Below are positions 26,319 to 36,180 of a DNA stretch of 64,000 nt, in pieces. Made by a program: the position numbers and the translations under genes. Source of the DNA: Nakamurella multipartita DSM 44233 (GTDB taxonomy: Bacteria; Actinomycetota; Actinomycetes; Mycobacteriales; Nakamurellaceae); contig NC_013235.1 in assembly GCF_000024365.1 (NCBI RefSeq), positions 4,960,001 to 5,024,000 of the forward strand, written 5' to 3'. Each line of letters begins with the position of its first letter. The first letter of the stretch is position 1. Below the pieces are notes generated by a model. The model was not told the DNA's origin and ran no database searches. It was given only the letters and a program-made list of their open reading frames with translations.

Positions 26319-28196
26319 GTGTCCCATGAGATCCTGCTCATCGCGGGTGGCTCAACTTCATCCGCACAGGATCATCGACGCCGGGTACTTGAGCACACTG
26401 CGTTACTCGTGCCGGGCGCAGACACATGGACCATCCATGTTAACAGCCACGTGAGCGTAGCGCTCGTCACCACCGTGCCAAGCAATGGCACCGTCGCTTA
26501 CGCCGATACCGACGAGCGTGGGAGACTCATCATTCTTGGCGCATCCGAGGATGCCGTCAAGGCAGCACGGGACGGTCGCCAGGAGAGCCATCTATATGGA
26601 GCCGAGGCCGGTCATATCAAGGTCACACTTGGCAGCAATGGAGAGTTGGACATCACCTGTGACGGGGTTGGCTCCCTACCCTCGTTCTGGTCGTCGAGTC
26701 AGGGTGAGTTCCTATTCGCCACTCACCTAGCCTCAATGGTTAGTCTCGGAGTGCGCCCGATTCCGGACGAGGCTGGCATGGTTGAGTACCTTGTAACATT
26801 GCATCCGTTGAATAATCGGACCGTCCTGCGAGACGTCACATTACTTCCCGGTGGCGGGCGGATAACTTGGGCACCGAACTCGCGCCCACGCTTGAGCGTC
26901 AATAGACTTTATCTTCCCTCGGACGACCGCATGAGCGATGATGGCGCCATTGCCGAATTTGAGACCGTTTGGTCAACCGTGATGGTCGATATGGCCGGGC
27001 GCATTGGTACGAAGAGAGCTGGTCTTGGCCTTAGTGGTGGACTGGACAGCCGAGCGATCGCGGGCGGATGCGTGGATCACGGATTCCGACCTGCGACGTT
27101 TACCTATGGCAACGTGCACACGAATGAAGGGCGGGTGTCTTCACATGTCGCCGAGGTTCTCGGGCTCGACCACACCATAATACCGGTGCGACAGGACTGC
27201 TTACTCAGGGACACGTCCAGGGCCGTTAGCCTACTCGACGGCGCGCATAGTCCAGCAGAGATGTACGAATTGTGGTTCTGCGATGTCCTTAGAAACTTTG
27301 CCGACGTCGTTATCAATGGTCTCGACGGAGATGTATTCTGGGGCAATGACAAGGCCCTAGGGGTCGTCGGGTCAGACGGCATTCTCCACGCCCAGCTTCG
27401 CCGGTATGGTCCGGAGCTTGCCAGGCTTCGAGAATTCCTCGCTCCGGACTTCGGAAATTGGGCTACGGATCAATTTACGCGGAGTCTAGACGAGTCTATG
27501 ACCGAGTGGGATCTGTCCTCGCGGGCTGACATGGTGGTATTCTGGCGAATTTACAACCGTCAGCTCAGGTGGGGGAACGCTCTCACTACCGCCCTACGGC
27601 GCTCGGGCCTACGAACAGAGCTTCCTTTCCGCGATTCTCGGTTCCTACGCTTCAGCGCCAGACTCACACCCGCACAGCGACGGAATGGTCAGCTCTACCT
27701 TGAAACGCACCGGAGACTCTTCTCGCAGATCTCAGGGATCGCGCGTAGTAGTGATGGGAACGCACCCGACCACCTGGATCATGTCTATTGGTCTGGAGAA
27801 TCCCCTTATACTAGACAACTGGCGCGTTTGGCAATGCGGCACCCAGTATCGGCGGCGCGACGAGCGGCTCGCCAACTCGAAAAAGTGGCTGTGAACAGAT
27901 CCCCCGATTGGTTGCCACTGGTTCCATGGAAGAATCGTAGCGTCTCGCGCTCTTCTATTTTTCCCGCGGATCTCTGGTTGAGGACCAGTCGCATCTACCG
28001 AGAACGACTGCTTGAATTGCTCGAATCGTCGCCAACTCTCTCCATCTTCTCATCGCTTGCCATAGACCAGTTCGCTGACAGCATCAGGAGTGGTCAGGCG
28101 AATAGTGGGGCACTCCTGCTCGCAAAGATTGCGACATTGCAGGCTTGGTTCGCGGATTACTCTCGGCGAGAGGCTTCCCGCCAATTGCTCACATGA
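26319..28196 (+). CDS. Asparagine-synthase-related protein without the catalytic Cys
   Basis: 625 aa from GTG 26319. The C-terminal half has the synthetase PP-loop AGLGLSGGLDSRAIAGG at about residue 235, and NGLDGDVFWGNDK in the place of the usual GEGADE segment. The N-terminal about 200 residues keep the shape of the glutaminase domain but start MSHEILLIAGG, so the Cys2 nucleophile is absent and glutamine hydrolysis is not expected. Such homologues make amide or ester bonds by adenylating a carboxylate and occur in both glycan and peptide clusters. No B1/B2 lasso genes or precursor lie beside it, so a glycan-linked job is more likely. The 3' end overlaps the convergent GT2 gene by 8 bp. Confidence 0.8.
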   Translation: MSHEILLIAGGSTSSAQDHRRRVLEHTALLVPGADTWTIHVNSHVSVALVTTVPSNGTVAYADTDERGRLIILGASEDAVKAARDGRQESHLYGAEAGHIKVTLGSNGELDITCDGVGSLPSFWSSSQGEFLFATHLASMVSLGVRPIPDEAGMVEYLVTLHPLNNRTVLRDVTLLPGGGRITWAPNSRPRLSVNRLYLPSDDRMSDDGAIAEFETVWSTVMVDMAGRIGTKRAGLGLSGGLDSRAIAGGCVDHGFRPATFTYGNVHTNEGRVSSHVAEVLGLDHTIIPVRQDCLLRDTSRAVSLLDGAHSPAEMYELWFCDVLRNFADVVINGLDGDVFWGNDKALGVVGSDGILHAQLRRYGPELARLREFLAPDFGNWATDQFTRSLDESMTEWDLSSRADMVVFWRIYNRQLRWGNALTTALRRSGLRTELPFRDSRFLRFSARLTPAQRRNGQLYLETHRRLFSQISGIARSSDGNAPDHLDHVYWSGESPYTRQLARLAMRHPVSAARRAARQLEKVAVNRSPDWLPLVPWKNRSVSRSSIFPADLWLRTSRIYRERLLELLESSPTLSIFSSLAIDQFADSIRSGQANSGALLLAKIATLQAWFADYSRREASRQLLT

Positions 28197-29127
28197 GCGC
28201 AGGCGTGGACAATTCAGCAGGAGGGTTGGGTCCAACCTTCAGTAGAGCCTTAACCGCAGCGCGATGAGTGGGTCGGCCTAAGAGGCTCCTCACCGCTTCA
28301 TTCCCCAACACGACCAACCAATAGAATAGGCTAGGAACCAATGAGTGACGCTTTCGGTAGAGTCGAGTCCGGTTGATCGCGACCAAGCTCCATAGGTATG
28401 GCGAGGTGCTCATTGAACCTCCGGGGTGCCTGACCTCCGCACTCATGACAAGGCAAAGGCGAGAGCCGGCATCTGCAAGGCGCAGCGCATAGTCAGTCTC
28501 CTCCGAGTAGAGCCAGAACCGCTCGTCCCATTCACCGATCGCATCGATGGTTGCCCGAGAGACAAGCATCGCTGCTCCAGTGGCCCAATCGGCGGTTGCG
28601 CCGTCGCAGTAGTATGCAGGATTTCTGATCATATCCCCGAGCTTGGGAAAGCGTGCTGCGCGATGCCCGCCGAGAAGAGCCTCTCCGACTGCGCGCATGA
28701 TCGTGGGTTCGCGGCGAAGAGAGAACTTGAGGGTTCCGTCTACGGCCAGCACGGCTGGCACTGCAATCCCAACACCTGGAGCGCTTTCGACGGCGTCAAG
28801 CAACCTCACGACGCTGCCGGGCGAAGGAACTGCGTCAGGGTTGAGAATGTAGACCCCCCGGGAGCCTAGACCATTTCGCAGGGCAATGTTGATGCCACCA
28901 GCGTATCCTGAATTCGATCCTGCTTCGATCAGTCGCACCCACGGTGCTCTCTGCTTAACGATCGCGGGCGTGCCATCGCTCGAATCGTTATCGACAATGA
29001 CGACGCGGCAGGTCGCGATCGATTCCAGCGCAGACGGCAGCGCAGCCAGCAATGCTTCGATAACAGCGGAACTGTTATAGGTAACACACACGACGACGAC
29101 ATCAGGTTCTGATGAACCAGTAGCCAT
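28189..29127 (-). CDS. GT2-family glycosyltransferase (rhamnosyltransferase-like)
   Basis: 312 aa from ATG 29127; the frame is open to an ATG at 29223, but that would overlap the upstream gene by 70 bp. GT-A features: DVVVVCVTYNSSAVIEALLA, VVIVDNDSSDGTPAIV, AGSNSGYAGGINIALRNG, YILNPDAVPSPGS, and the acceptor-side WDERFWLYSEETDYALR, as in dTDP-rhamnosyl and related transferases. It has no membrane helix except a weak C-terminal segment (LFYWLVVLGNEAV). Same direction as the GT2 gene at 29154, so the pair may build consecutive linkages. Confidence 0.83.
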   Translation of the reverse strand: MATGSSEPDVVVVCVTYNSSAVIEALLAALPSALESIATCRVVIVDNDSSDGTPAIVKQRAPWVRLIEAGSNSGYAGGINIALRNGLGSRGVYILNPDAVPSPGSVVRLLDAVESAPGVGIAVPAVLAVDGTLKFSLRREPTIMRAVGEALLGGHRAARFPKLGDMIRNPAYYCDGATADWATGAAMLVSRATIDAIGEWDERFWLYSEETDYALRLADAGSRLCLVMSAEVRHPGGSMSTSPYLWSLVAINRTRLYRKRHSLVPSLFYWLVVLGNEAVRSLLGRPTHRAAVKALLKVGPNPPAELSTPALM

Positions 29128-29153
29128 CAGGTTCGCGGGCGGGGGCAACGAGG

Positions 29154-30002
29154 TTACCACTTGGCTGGCCGCCCCATAGCGAGCCTGATTCGGCGGCTTA
29201 CCAACTTTAGTTTGCGTCGCCATCCGGAGTAGGTCCGGGGATCAAGCGATGCGGTTTGTAGCACTATGGCGCTCTGCTGAAGTTGAGCTGTCCACTGCTC
29301 GACCGTCATGACTCCGTTGGCTCTAGCGGACAACGGCATTCGATCTAATAGATCTTGGTCGCTATGGATCAATGTGTGCGGTGACCGCGGATCATCCATG
29401 TGATCCTCGGGCACGAACGGATAATAGAAGCCATTAACCGCGCCTGCCTCGGCCAAGCGCATGCAGTATCCTGTGAAGGACTCGCTTTCTCCGAGTGGCC
29501 CATTCGCATCGACCCTTGCGCGTGGCATCAGGTAGCCACTCCCTTGGACCCAGTTGTTGCGCATCAATGAGTGACCACCAGCAAAAGCCTGGATCTTTCG
29601 GCGCGCTAGCTCGGGTCGAAAATCTTCCTCGGGATGTCGCCAGCTTCCAATCACCCCAAACTCTGGGTTTGCCATGTGAGCTGAAGCGAAGGTGTCGAGC
29701 CAGCCGGGGGAAACAAGGCAATCGTCATCGACTTTGGACACGAACCGCGCCCGTGAATTCTGCCACAGCCAGTTCGTTGGCTCACGTAGCCGAACATTTT
29801 CACGACTGTGGTGATAATGTGCAACGCGGTCGTCAGAAACAAAGGGGCGAAGCGCCTCAATCGTCGCCTCGTCGTCGCCATTGTGCCACAGCCAAACCCG
29901 ATCGTCATCGCCGAGGGTCTCAAGCAAGCGAGGAAGCGAGAGGCGGATGTACATCGCGCTGCGATACGTGATCATGACGATGTCGGCACGGCCGCCCATA
30001 TA
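29154..30002 (-). CDS. GT2-like glycosyltransferase
   Basis: 282 aa from ATG 30002, placed by the ribosome-binding site GAGGTGG 5 bp upstream and by the family N-terminus GGRADIVMITYRSAMYIRLS. The open frame continues to 30485 but that part is Arg/Pro-rich and looks non-coding. Core motifs: DRVWLWHNGDDEATI, FVSKVDDDCLVSPGWLDTFA (DDD in the metal-binding position), PEFGVIGSWRHPEED and SGYLMPRARVD. Resembles bacterial GT2 enzymes with a WHNG-type start. Probably one of several transferases assembling the repeat unit. Confidence 0.75.
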   Translation of the reverse strand, partial: YMGGRADIVMITYRSAMYIRLSLPRLLETLGDDDRVWLWHNGDDEATIEALRPFVSDDRVAHYHHSRENVRLREPTNWLWQNSRARFVSKVDDDCLVSPGWLDTFASAHMANPEFGVIGSWRHPEEDFRPELARRKIQAFAGGHSLMRNNWVQGSGYLMPRARVDANGPLGESESFTGYCMRLAEAGAVNGFYYPFVPEDHMDDPRSPHTLIHSDQDLLDRMPLSARANGVMTVEQWTAQLQQSAIVLQTASLDPRTYSGWRRKLKLVSRRIRLAMGRPAKW

Positions 30003-30617
30003 TCCACCTCGTTCGGACTCGGGCCGGCGTCGCGACGAACCCGGCGAGCAGTTTCGAGCGTCGAGATTACCTTGCCCCGCGGTCAAGTTGGCGAACCAGC
30101 GCTCCAGGCCCGATTGATCCAAGTCCAGGTACTCCGGGGACCGCGCTAGCCGTTGGGGCAGGCTGTTGATCACTGTACCGCCCGGTGGGCCGAACGCGGT
30201 GAACGGGCTCGTGATACCGGATCGGGCGAAGTCAGGTCGCGCTCCAGCACGCGGCGTCACCGAAAGGCACGTTGTGATCGGGCTGACGCCCAACTCTACG
30301 AGGTCGCGTTCCCCACGGCACGTCCGCGGCCTCCGATGAACTAGCGGAGAACCGATGTGAGCTGAGGGCGAACCGACGCCGTCGGGCCCTTGTGCAGGTA
30401 CCGTGGCTCTGTGCACGCCTGAACCGGTCCTTGCGATGCAGGTCGAGCCCGAACGCCAGCCAGATCCAACCGACCGACCGCGCACGCCGACAGATCGGAT
30501 CTAACTGCCATCTCTTGCCTTACGAGTGCGTCGCATGCGCCAGTATGAGCAACCACCTACCCAACATGGCCGATGTCGATCATTCGGCTCGCGGAGCGTC
30601 GCACAGGCACAGGCCAC
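30003..30617. other. 615-bp region with no recognised gene
   Basis: The - strand frame stays open to 30485 with a protein-like patch (SLPQRLARSPEYLDLDQSGL) that may be the remnant of an older gene. Nothing else is supported. IS701 inserted at its right edge. Confidence 0.35.
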
Positions 30618-30621
30618 CTAG

Positions 30622-32328
30622 TACTACAGGGCGTGATCTTCTAAGGTTGTGACGTTTCCGCAGGTCGTCGCGCTGTCGGCTCCTCCTCACGGGGGCCTGC
30701 CGTCGGGCTCCGTCCAGTCGGTCGCTCAACACCCGCTGACCGTCCCCCAGTCGCCGGGAACTGCGCTGGGCAACCTGTTCGTCGCGGCCTTGCCCTGGCG
30801 GCCGATCTTGACGGATTCCGGACACCCGCCGATTTCGAAGCGCCAAAACCGGCGACGTCGATCGTCGACCTAAGAATGAAAGTCGCGGTGTTTCTTTCGG
30901 CGCGCCTGCGATGATTCGACCGGACAAATGAAATCCTTGGGCATGCCGGTAATTCGTGTGTCGGAGCAGCCGATTGTGTACGATGGCGCGGTGACCCGAG
31001 CCGACCTGGATACATGGAATGCCGGCCTGGAGGACCTGCTCGCCCGGATGACCCCGATATTCTATCGAACCGAATCACGAAGACACGCCGAACAATACCT
31101 GCGTGGTCTGCTGTCGCCGCTGCAACGCAAGAACGGGTGGACGATCGCCGAACACGTCGGCGAATCCGAGCCCAAGGCCTTACAACGGTTCCTGAACATC
31201 TCACCGTGGGACGTCGAGCAGTTGCTGGTCCTGAACCGTGATTATGTCATGGGTCATCTGGCGTCTCCGGAGGCGATCCTGGTCGCCGATCCGACCGGGT
31301 TCGCGAAGAAGGGCAAAAAATCGGTCGGTGTCCAACGACAGTATTCGGGGACGTTGGGGCGGATCGACAACTGCCAGATCGCGACCTTCCTGGCTTACGT
31401 CACTCCCGGCCGGGACCGGGTGCTGATCGATCGGCGGCTCTACCTGCCGGAGAAGTCCTGGCTGGCCGACCCGGCGCGATGCGCAGAAGCGGGAGTGACT
31501 GCCGACACCGTGTTCCGGACCAGACCGGAGCAGGTCATCGAGATGATCAAGGTGGCCCGCGCGGCCGACGTGCCGTTCGCCTGGTTCACCGCGGACGAGG
31601 AATTCGGACAGAACCCGGGGCTGCGGGAATACCTCGAAAACACCGGCATCAGCTACGTGATGGCCATCCCGAAGAACACCACGTTCACCGACCACACCGG
31701 CCGTTCACGTCCAGTCTCAGAAATTCCCCTTTCGTTGAAGCCGACCGCCTGGCAACGTCGCGCCTGCGGCATCGGCGCGAAAGGATACCGCGTCTACGAC
31801 TGGGTCCTGATCGAAACCGACGACCCTTCCAACCAATTCATGATCCGCCGCTCGACCGACAACGGTGAACTTGCCTTCTACCACTGCCACAACCCGAACC
31901 GCACCGGATTCGGTCAACTCGTCACCGTGGCCGGCGCTCGATGGCCGATCGAGGAATGTTTCGGCGCCAGCAAGAACGAAACCGGTCTTGATCAATACCA
32001 GGTCCGAAAACACAACGCATGGCATCGCCACATCACCCTGGCCATGCTCGCCCACTCCTTCCTCACGATCACCGCACATCAGGCCAAAAAGGGGGATCCG
32101 GACCACCACCCGACGGTTCCCCCGGACTCGCCGAAAAGCTCCGGCGCCTCATCGCGCTCACCGTCGCCGAAATACGTCGACTCCTGAACATCGACCGGCG
32201 AAACGACGCCGCCGTCAACCGTGCACTGACCTGGTCGACCTGGCGGCGGGCGCATCAGGCCGTCGCCCGCCGCTGCCACATCCGCGCCCGGCTGGCCCGT
32301 CAAGTCCTAATGATCTAGCCCTGTAGTA
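30622..32328 (+). mobile_element. IS701-family element
   Basis: 1707 bp. The ends are TACTACAGGGC and its exact inverse GCCCTGTAGTA (32318-32328), with partial match continuing inward (GATC). CTAG flanks both sides (30618-30621 and 32329-32332), the 4-bp target duplication known for IS701. Confidence 0.9.
30928..32318 (+). CDS. IS701-family transposase, C-terminus in the -1 frame
   Basis: The first frame (ATG 30928, stop at 32187) encodes an IS701 DDE enzyme: MTPIFYRTESRRHAEQYLRG, LVADPTGFAKKGKKSVGVQ, AWFTADEEFGQNPGLREYL, WPIEECFGASKNETGLDQYQ and WHRHITLAMLAHSFL. The family-typical ending (LRRLIALTVAEIRRLLN ... WRRAHQAVARRCH) lies in the -1 frame and stops at 32318 inside the right terminal repeat. 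The shift must occur at AAAAAGGGGG (32086-32095), where A AAG GGG (32088-32094) is a shift-prone heptamer. Whether this is programmed frameshifting or a one-base mutation in the homopolymers is open. Confidence 0.85.
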
Positions 32329-32477
32329 CTAGACGACGACACAGTCCCGAACCGCTGTCGCGTTCGCTCTTTTGGTTGGCCGGAGGCCGAGAGCAAACTG
32401 GCAGTGACGCCTAGCGAACTGGTTGGCTCGGCAAACGCGGTTCGGTCGGTTGGGGTCAGACGAAGGATACTGCCTTC

Positions 32478-33299
32478 ATGGTGAGCATCGTCATCCCCGC
32501 GCACAACGAAGAGCGGGGCATTCCTCGCTTGCTGGAAGCCCTCGGCGTACCGAACGAAGGGTCGTTTGAGGTGATTGTCGTCGCTAACGGCTGCAACGAT
32601 GCCACCGTGGAGATCGCGACCAAGTTGGGCGCAACCGTCATCGAGACGCCGGAGCCGTCGAAGATTAAGGCTATCGCCCTGGGTGATACGGCCGCCACGA
32701 CCTTCCCACGGTTGTACGTCGACGGCGACGTCATGATCGACACGGACAGCGTGGTGGCACTCTGCGAGCGGCTGACAGGCGGGGTCCACGCTGCCGGACC
32801 CGAGAGGATTCTGCCAATGGGGGGAGTGTCGTTGCCAGTCCGCTGGTACTACGACATCTGGGGGCGCCTCGACGGAGTACGGACGGAGCTATATGGACGC
32901 GGCGTCATTGCAGTCGATCAGATCGGGCACGCACGATTGGCGGACTGGCAGGATGTGATGGCGGACGATGGTCTGATTGCGATGAGTTTCGCGCCGCATG
33001 AGCGGGTGGTTGTGCGCAACGCCCGCGTGACGATCTGGCCACCGAAGACCTATCGAGATCTTCTCCGTCGGCGGATCCGGGTTGCGACAGGCAACGCGAT
33101 GATGGCCGGCCAGCCATCGTTCGAACGTCCTTCGGGCGCCTCGGCAAGATGGATGCTCCGCCTAGCCGTGACGCAGCCGGTGCTCCTCCCCAAGATCGCT
33201 GTCTTTGCTGGGACCACCGCGATCGTCCGTCTTCGAAAGAGACTGTCCCGGCGCACTTCCGACCGAGTCTGGTTGCGCGATGAGAGTAGTCGGGTCTGA
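32478..33299 (+). CDS. GT2-family glycosyltransferase
   Basis: 273 aa, ATG 32478. Starts directly with the GT-A signature MVSIVIPAHNEERGIPRLLE, then EVIVVANGCNDATVEIA, KIKAIALGDTAA and the metal-binding LYVDGDVMIDTDSV. The C-terminal part (PPKTYRDLLRRRIRVATGN) resembles polyprenol- or lipid-directed GT2 enzymes. One weak hydrophobic stretch (LLPKIAVFAGTTAIV) near the end could associate with the membrane. It follows IS701 by 146 bp, so its original promoter context has been changed by the insertion. Confidence 0.8.
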   Translation: MVSIVIPAHNEERGIPRLLEALGVPNEGSFEVIVVANGCNDATVEIATKLGATVIETPEPSKIKAIALGDTAATTFPRLYVDGDVMIDTDSVVALCERLTGGVHAAGPERILPMGGVSLPVRWYYDIWGRLDGVRTELYGRGVIAVDQIGHARLADWQDVMADDGLIAMSFAPHERVVVRNARVTIWPPKTYRDLLRRRIRVATGNAMMAGQPSFERPSGASARWMLRLAVTQPVLLPKIAVFAGTTAIVRLRKRLSRRTSDRVWLRDESSRV

Positions 33300-33604
33300 T
33301 CGGAGAATCGTTCTCATTGGTGACCGTGACCGCACGACAATGGGCTGACTCGGTGCTGTGACCACCTGGTTGATGGCCGCCAGAAGTCGATCGGCCGCCG
33401 ACCCACCACGACAGCAGACCGCGCTGACCACGACGGGAACGCGAACGTCGAATGCCCGTTGCTCCTTGTACCGAACCGCTCCACTTGCGTCGGGCTGGAA
33501 GTGACGTTCTCTTTGATCACTCATAGTGACGTAGCAATCGCACTCGGTAGTCGCTACCATGCGGTCAGCGTTGTCGTCCGGCAACGCCGCGAGGGGGGCC
33601 AAAG
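33300..33604. other. Intergenic region, nothing recognised
   Basis: Presumed promoter region of the beta-helix gene 3. The ribosome-binding stretch GAGGGGGG lies at about 33590-33597. Confidence 0.4.
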
Positions 33605-35023
33605 TTGCGTGCCGATGCGAGTTCGGGTACACGAACCAAGCTCAATCGACGTCATCTGAGATGTCTGCCCGCCTTTTCTTGCGCAGCGCTCATTTGGATC
33701 ATGTGCGTGACGGCTGGATCCGCAGACGCTGTCGCGCTGCACGAACGCCCCCTCACGAGTTCAGCCGGGATTCAGAACGAGCGTGGTGAACCGACCAACG
33801 GAGCGGTGGCTCTCAGAGCGGAAGTCAATGGCCGCTATGTAGTCGCAGAGAACGCCGGCCAATCGCCCCTGATCGCAAACCGCTCTGCGGTCGGCCCGTG
33901 GGAAAGCTTCGACATGATCCAGATCAATAGCACAGATATCGCGCTGCGCGCCCAAGCCAATCGCAAATACGTCTGCGCTGAGTCGGGCGGTGCGAACCCC
34001 TTGATCAGTAATCGTGACGCTGCCGGCGCTTGGGAAACATTTCAATTAATTCACAATTCCGACGGCACTGTAAGCCTAAGATCACGCGCCAATGGTCGCA
34101 TCGTCACGGCTGAAAGCGCCGGAGACGCACCCCTCATTGCGAATCGTACGGACGTTGGCCCTTGGGAAAAATTCACGCTTGTCCAGTTAGGCACTTCTCA
34201 GCCAAACCCCGGCGGAGCGGCGTCTCCGGTCATTGATGCTGCGTGGCCCACCCCAGATTCCACCGGCCCACGACAGTCATCGCAACGCACCACCGGAAAC
34301 CTCTCCTCATCCGCCGCCGGAGAACTCATCTCCCGCGTCACGGTCGCCGGCCGCCTCACAATCCGCCACGACAACGTCACCGTACGTGACGTGACAGTGA
34401 ACGGAACCGGCACCTACATGATCCAAGTGCTCAAGAAATCAGACGGCACCTGCCCACGCAACGTCCGCATCGAGTACACCGAGATCAACGGCACAAACGC
34501 CGCAGAAAATGACATCCCGCTGTACTCACCAGACTGCGGATACGTCTTCGACCACGGCTACATCCACAACGTCGGCCGCACATCACGACTGGTCAACGAC
34601 ACAACCATCAGCAACTCCTACGTCTTCTCGAACCGCACCGGATCCTCAGGCGCACACCGCGGCGCCGTCGGCACCAACGGCGGCAACAACAACCAGATCA
34701 TCAACAACGTGCTGATGTGCGAGGGCGTCGGCTGCTCGGCAGCCATCCCAATGTACGGAGACTTCATGCCCGTAACAGGCCTGCTAGTCCAACACAACCT
34801 GCTAGCCACCACAGGCTCCTACTGCGCATACGGCGGCTCCGTCGACTCAAAGCCCTACCCGAACGGATCAAACATCCGCTTCATCGACAACCACTTCTCC
34901 ACACGATACTTCCCAACCTGCGGACGATACGGCCCCATCACCGGCTTCGACAACGGAGTCCGCGGCAACGTCTGGACCGGCAACGTCTGGCACGAAACCG
35001 GCCGAGCAGCCAGCGCCAACTAA
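33605..35023 (+). CDS. Secreted fascin-like beta-trefoil plus beta-helix protein (paralogue 3)
   Basis: 472 aa from TTG 33605 behind GAGGGGGG. Signal peptide: CLPAFSCAALIWIMCVTAGS. Residues about 68-198 hold three repeats of about 43 residues with the pattern VALRAxxNxxYVxAExxG then PLIANRxxxGxWExF, a fascin/RICIN-like beta-trefoil that normally binds sugars. From about residue 205 follows the beta-helix domain, encoded by the 807-bp block shared with the gene at 24417. The stop codon (CTAA) is also the target duplication of IS1380 copy 2, so the gene escaped damage. A sugar-binding head on a common beta-helix tail fits a surface-glycan role. Confidence 0.8.
   Translation: MRADASSGTRTKLNRRHLRCLPAFSCAALIWIMCVTAGSADAVALHERPLTSSAGIQNERGEPTNGAVALRAEVNGRYVVAENAGQSPLIANRSAVGPWESFDMIQINSTDIALRAQANRKYVCAESGGANPLISNRDAAGAWETFQLIHNSDGTVSLRSRANGRIVTAESAGDAPLIANRTDVGPWEKFTLVQLGTSQPNPGGAASPVIDAAWPTPDSTGPRQSSQRTTGNLSSSAAGELISRVTVAGRLTIRHDNVTVRDVTVNGTGTYMIQVLKKSDGTCPRNVRIEYTEINGTNAAENDIPLYSPDCGYVFDHGYIHNVGRTSRLVNDTTISNSYVFSNRTGSSGAHRGAVGTNGGNNNQIINNVLMCEGVGCSAAIPMYGDFMPVTGLLVQHNLLATTGSYCAYGGSVDSKPYPNGSNIRFIDNHFSTRYFPTCGRYGPITGFDNGVRGNVWTGNVWHETGRAASAN
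34217..35023 (+). repeat. 807-bp long direct repeat, copy B (beta-helix domain)
   Basis: Partner of 25020-25826. It ends precisely at the stop codon; sequence beyond the stops and upstream of the linker is unrelated between the two genes. Confidence 0.9.
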
Positions 35024-35192
35024 CCTCGATTCTTCATGCCGGTGATTCGGCTGCCTGGGTCTGATCCAGAGCCCTCGCGGGGCAGTGATTTTGGCTTGCG
35101 GGCGGCGTTTGGTGACCGAGTGTCGGCTCGGGTGGCCGCCGGTTCCACTTCCGGTGGTTGGACTTTCGGGTCGTCGGGACGGTTGAGCGGGG

Positions 35193-36137
35193 TCAGGTGA
35201 ACGCGACGCGGATGCGGTGCCAGGCGGCGGCGATCGCTGGGGCCCAGCGCCAGGTGCGGTCCAGGCGCAGCCGGACCTGTCGGGCGCCACGGCTGATCCG
35301 GGCGGCCACGTGCAGCACCCGGTAGCGGAAGGTCGCGACCTCGCAGCAGGCGAGATCGGGCTCGTCCGGGAAGCCGATGAGCTTGCACCAGGCCAGCAGG
35401 TCGGTCGCTGTCAGCACGATCTCCAACCAGGCGCTGTTGGACGACCAGGAGTGGCAGGGCAGATTCCGAAGCCCGGTCGCCTTCGCTTGGCGGATGCGGT
35501 CCTCCACCCGGGCGTGTTGTCGGTGCCGAAGGTCCAGCCCGGCCAGTTGACCGGGGACCACACCGATCGGGGTGTCGGTGATGAACGCGGTGATCCGGTG
35601 CCCATCGGCGTCGGTGAAGGTGAGTTGGGCCCCGGGGTGAGGCCTTTCCTTGCGCAGGATCAGCCGGGTCCGCGGCGGCCAGGCGGACAGATCGACCAGC
35701 CCGGTCGCCTCGGCCAACCAGGCACCGTCCCGGATGCTGCCGTCGCGCTCGATCGCCGGGTACCACACCCTCCACCCCTGCGCGGCGCCCAGCTCAGCGG
35801 CCTGCGCCAGGACCTCGACCGCGTCCCGGACCGGCGCGGTGACCGGGAACCCGAACGAGAAGCCGATCCCGGCGGCCCGGCACTCGGCGGCGAAACCGTG
35901 GGTGGCACCGGCGGAATCGGATCGGATCAGCACCCGCGGGCCGGTCGGGTCGTCGGGCCGGGGGCGGTACGCCTCGGGCAACGACGCCAACGCCTCGCCC
36001 AGCACCTGGATGTGGTCGGCGGTGGTATTGCTGCCCGCGTTCCCGGCCCGCAGCATCCCGGCCAGGGCCTCGCCGCCGGCGATGTCGGGGCGGTCCAGGA
36101 ACACCAGCAGCGGGTGGAACCCGAACGTCCGTTTCTT
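35193..36137 (-). pseudogene. IS1380 copy 2 transposase, C-terminal part (315 codons)
   Basis: Reads KRTFGFHPLLVFLDRPDIAGG through the DDE and C-terminal region (HARVEDRIRQAKATGLRNLP) to the normal stop at 35193. It continues the N-terminal part at 40008-40487 in the same frame once the insert is removed. No other lesion was seen. Confidence 0.88.
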
Positions 36138-36180
36138 CTCTGCACCAACCAAACCGGACATATCAGCTGGTATGGGGCGG

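Noticed and set aside
26319-28196. Second lasso cluster around the Cys-less asparagine-synthase homologue
   Set aside because: No B1, B2, transporter or precursor-like frame with a lasso leader motif was found next to it.
30003-30485. N-terminal extension of the GT2 gene at 29154
   Set aside because: Family similarity and a good ribosome-binding site place the start at 30002; the extension is Arg/Pro-rich without known domain.
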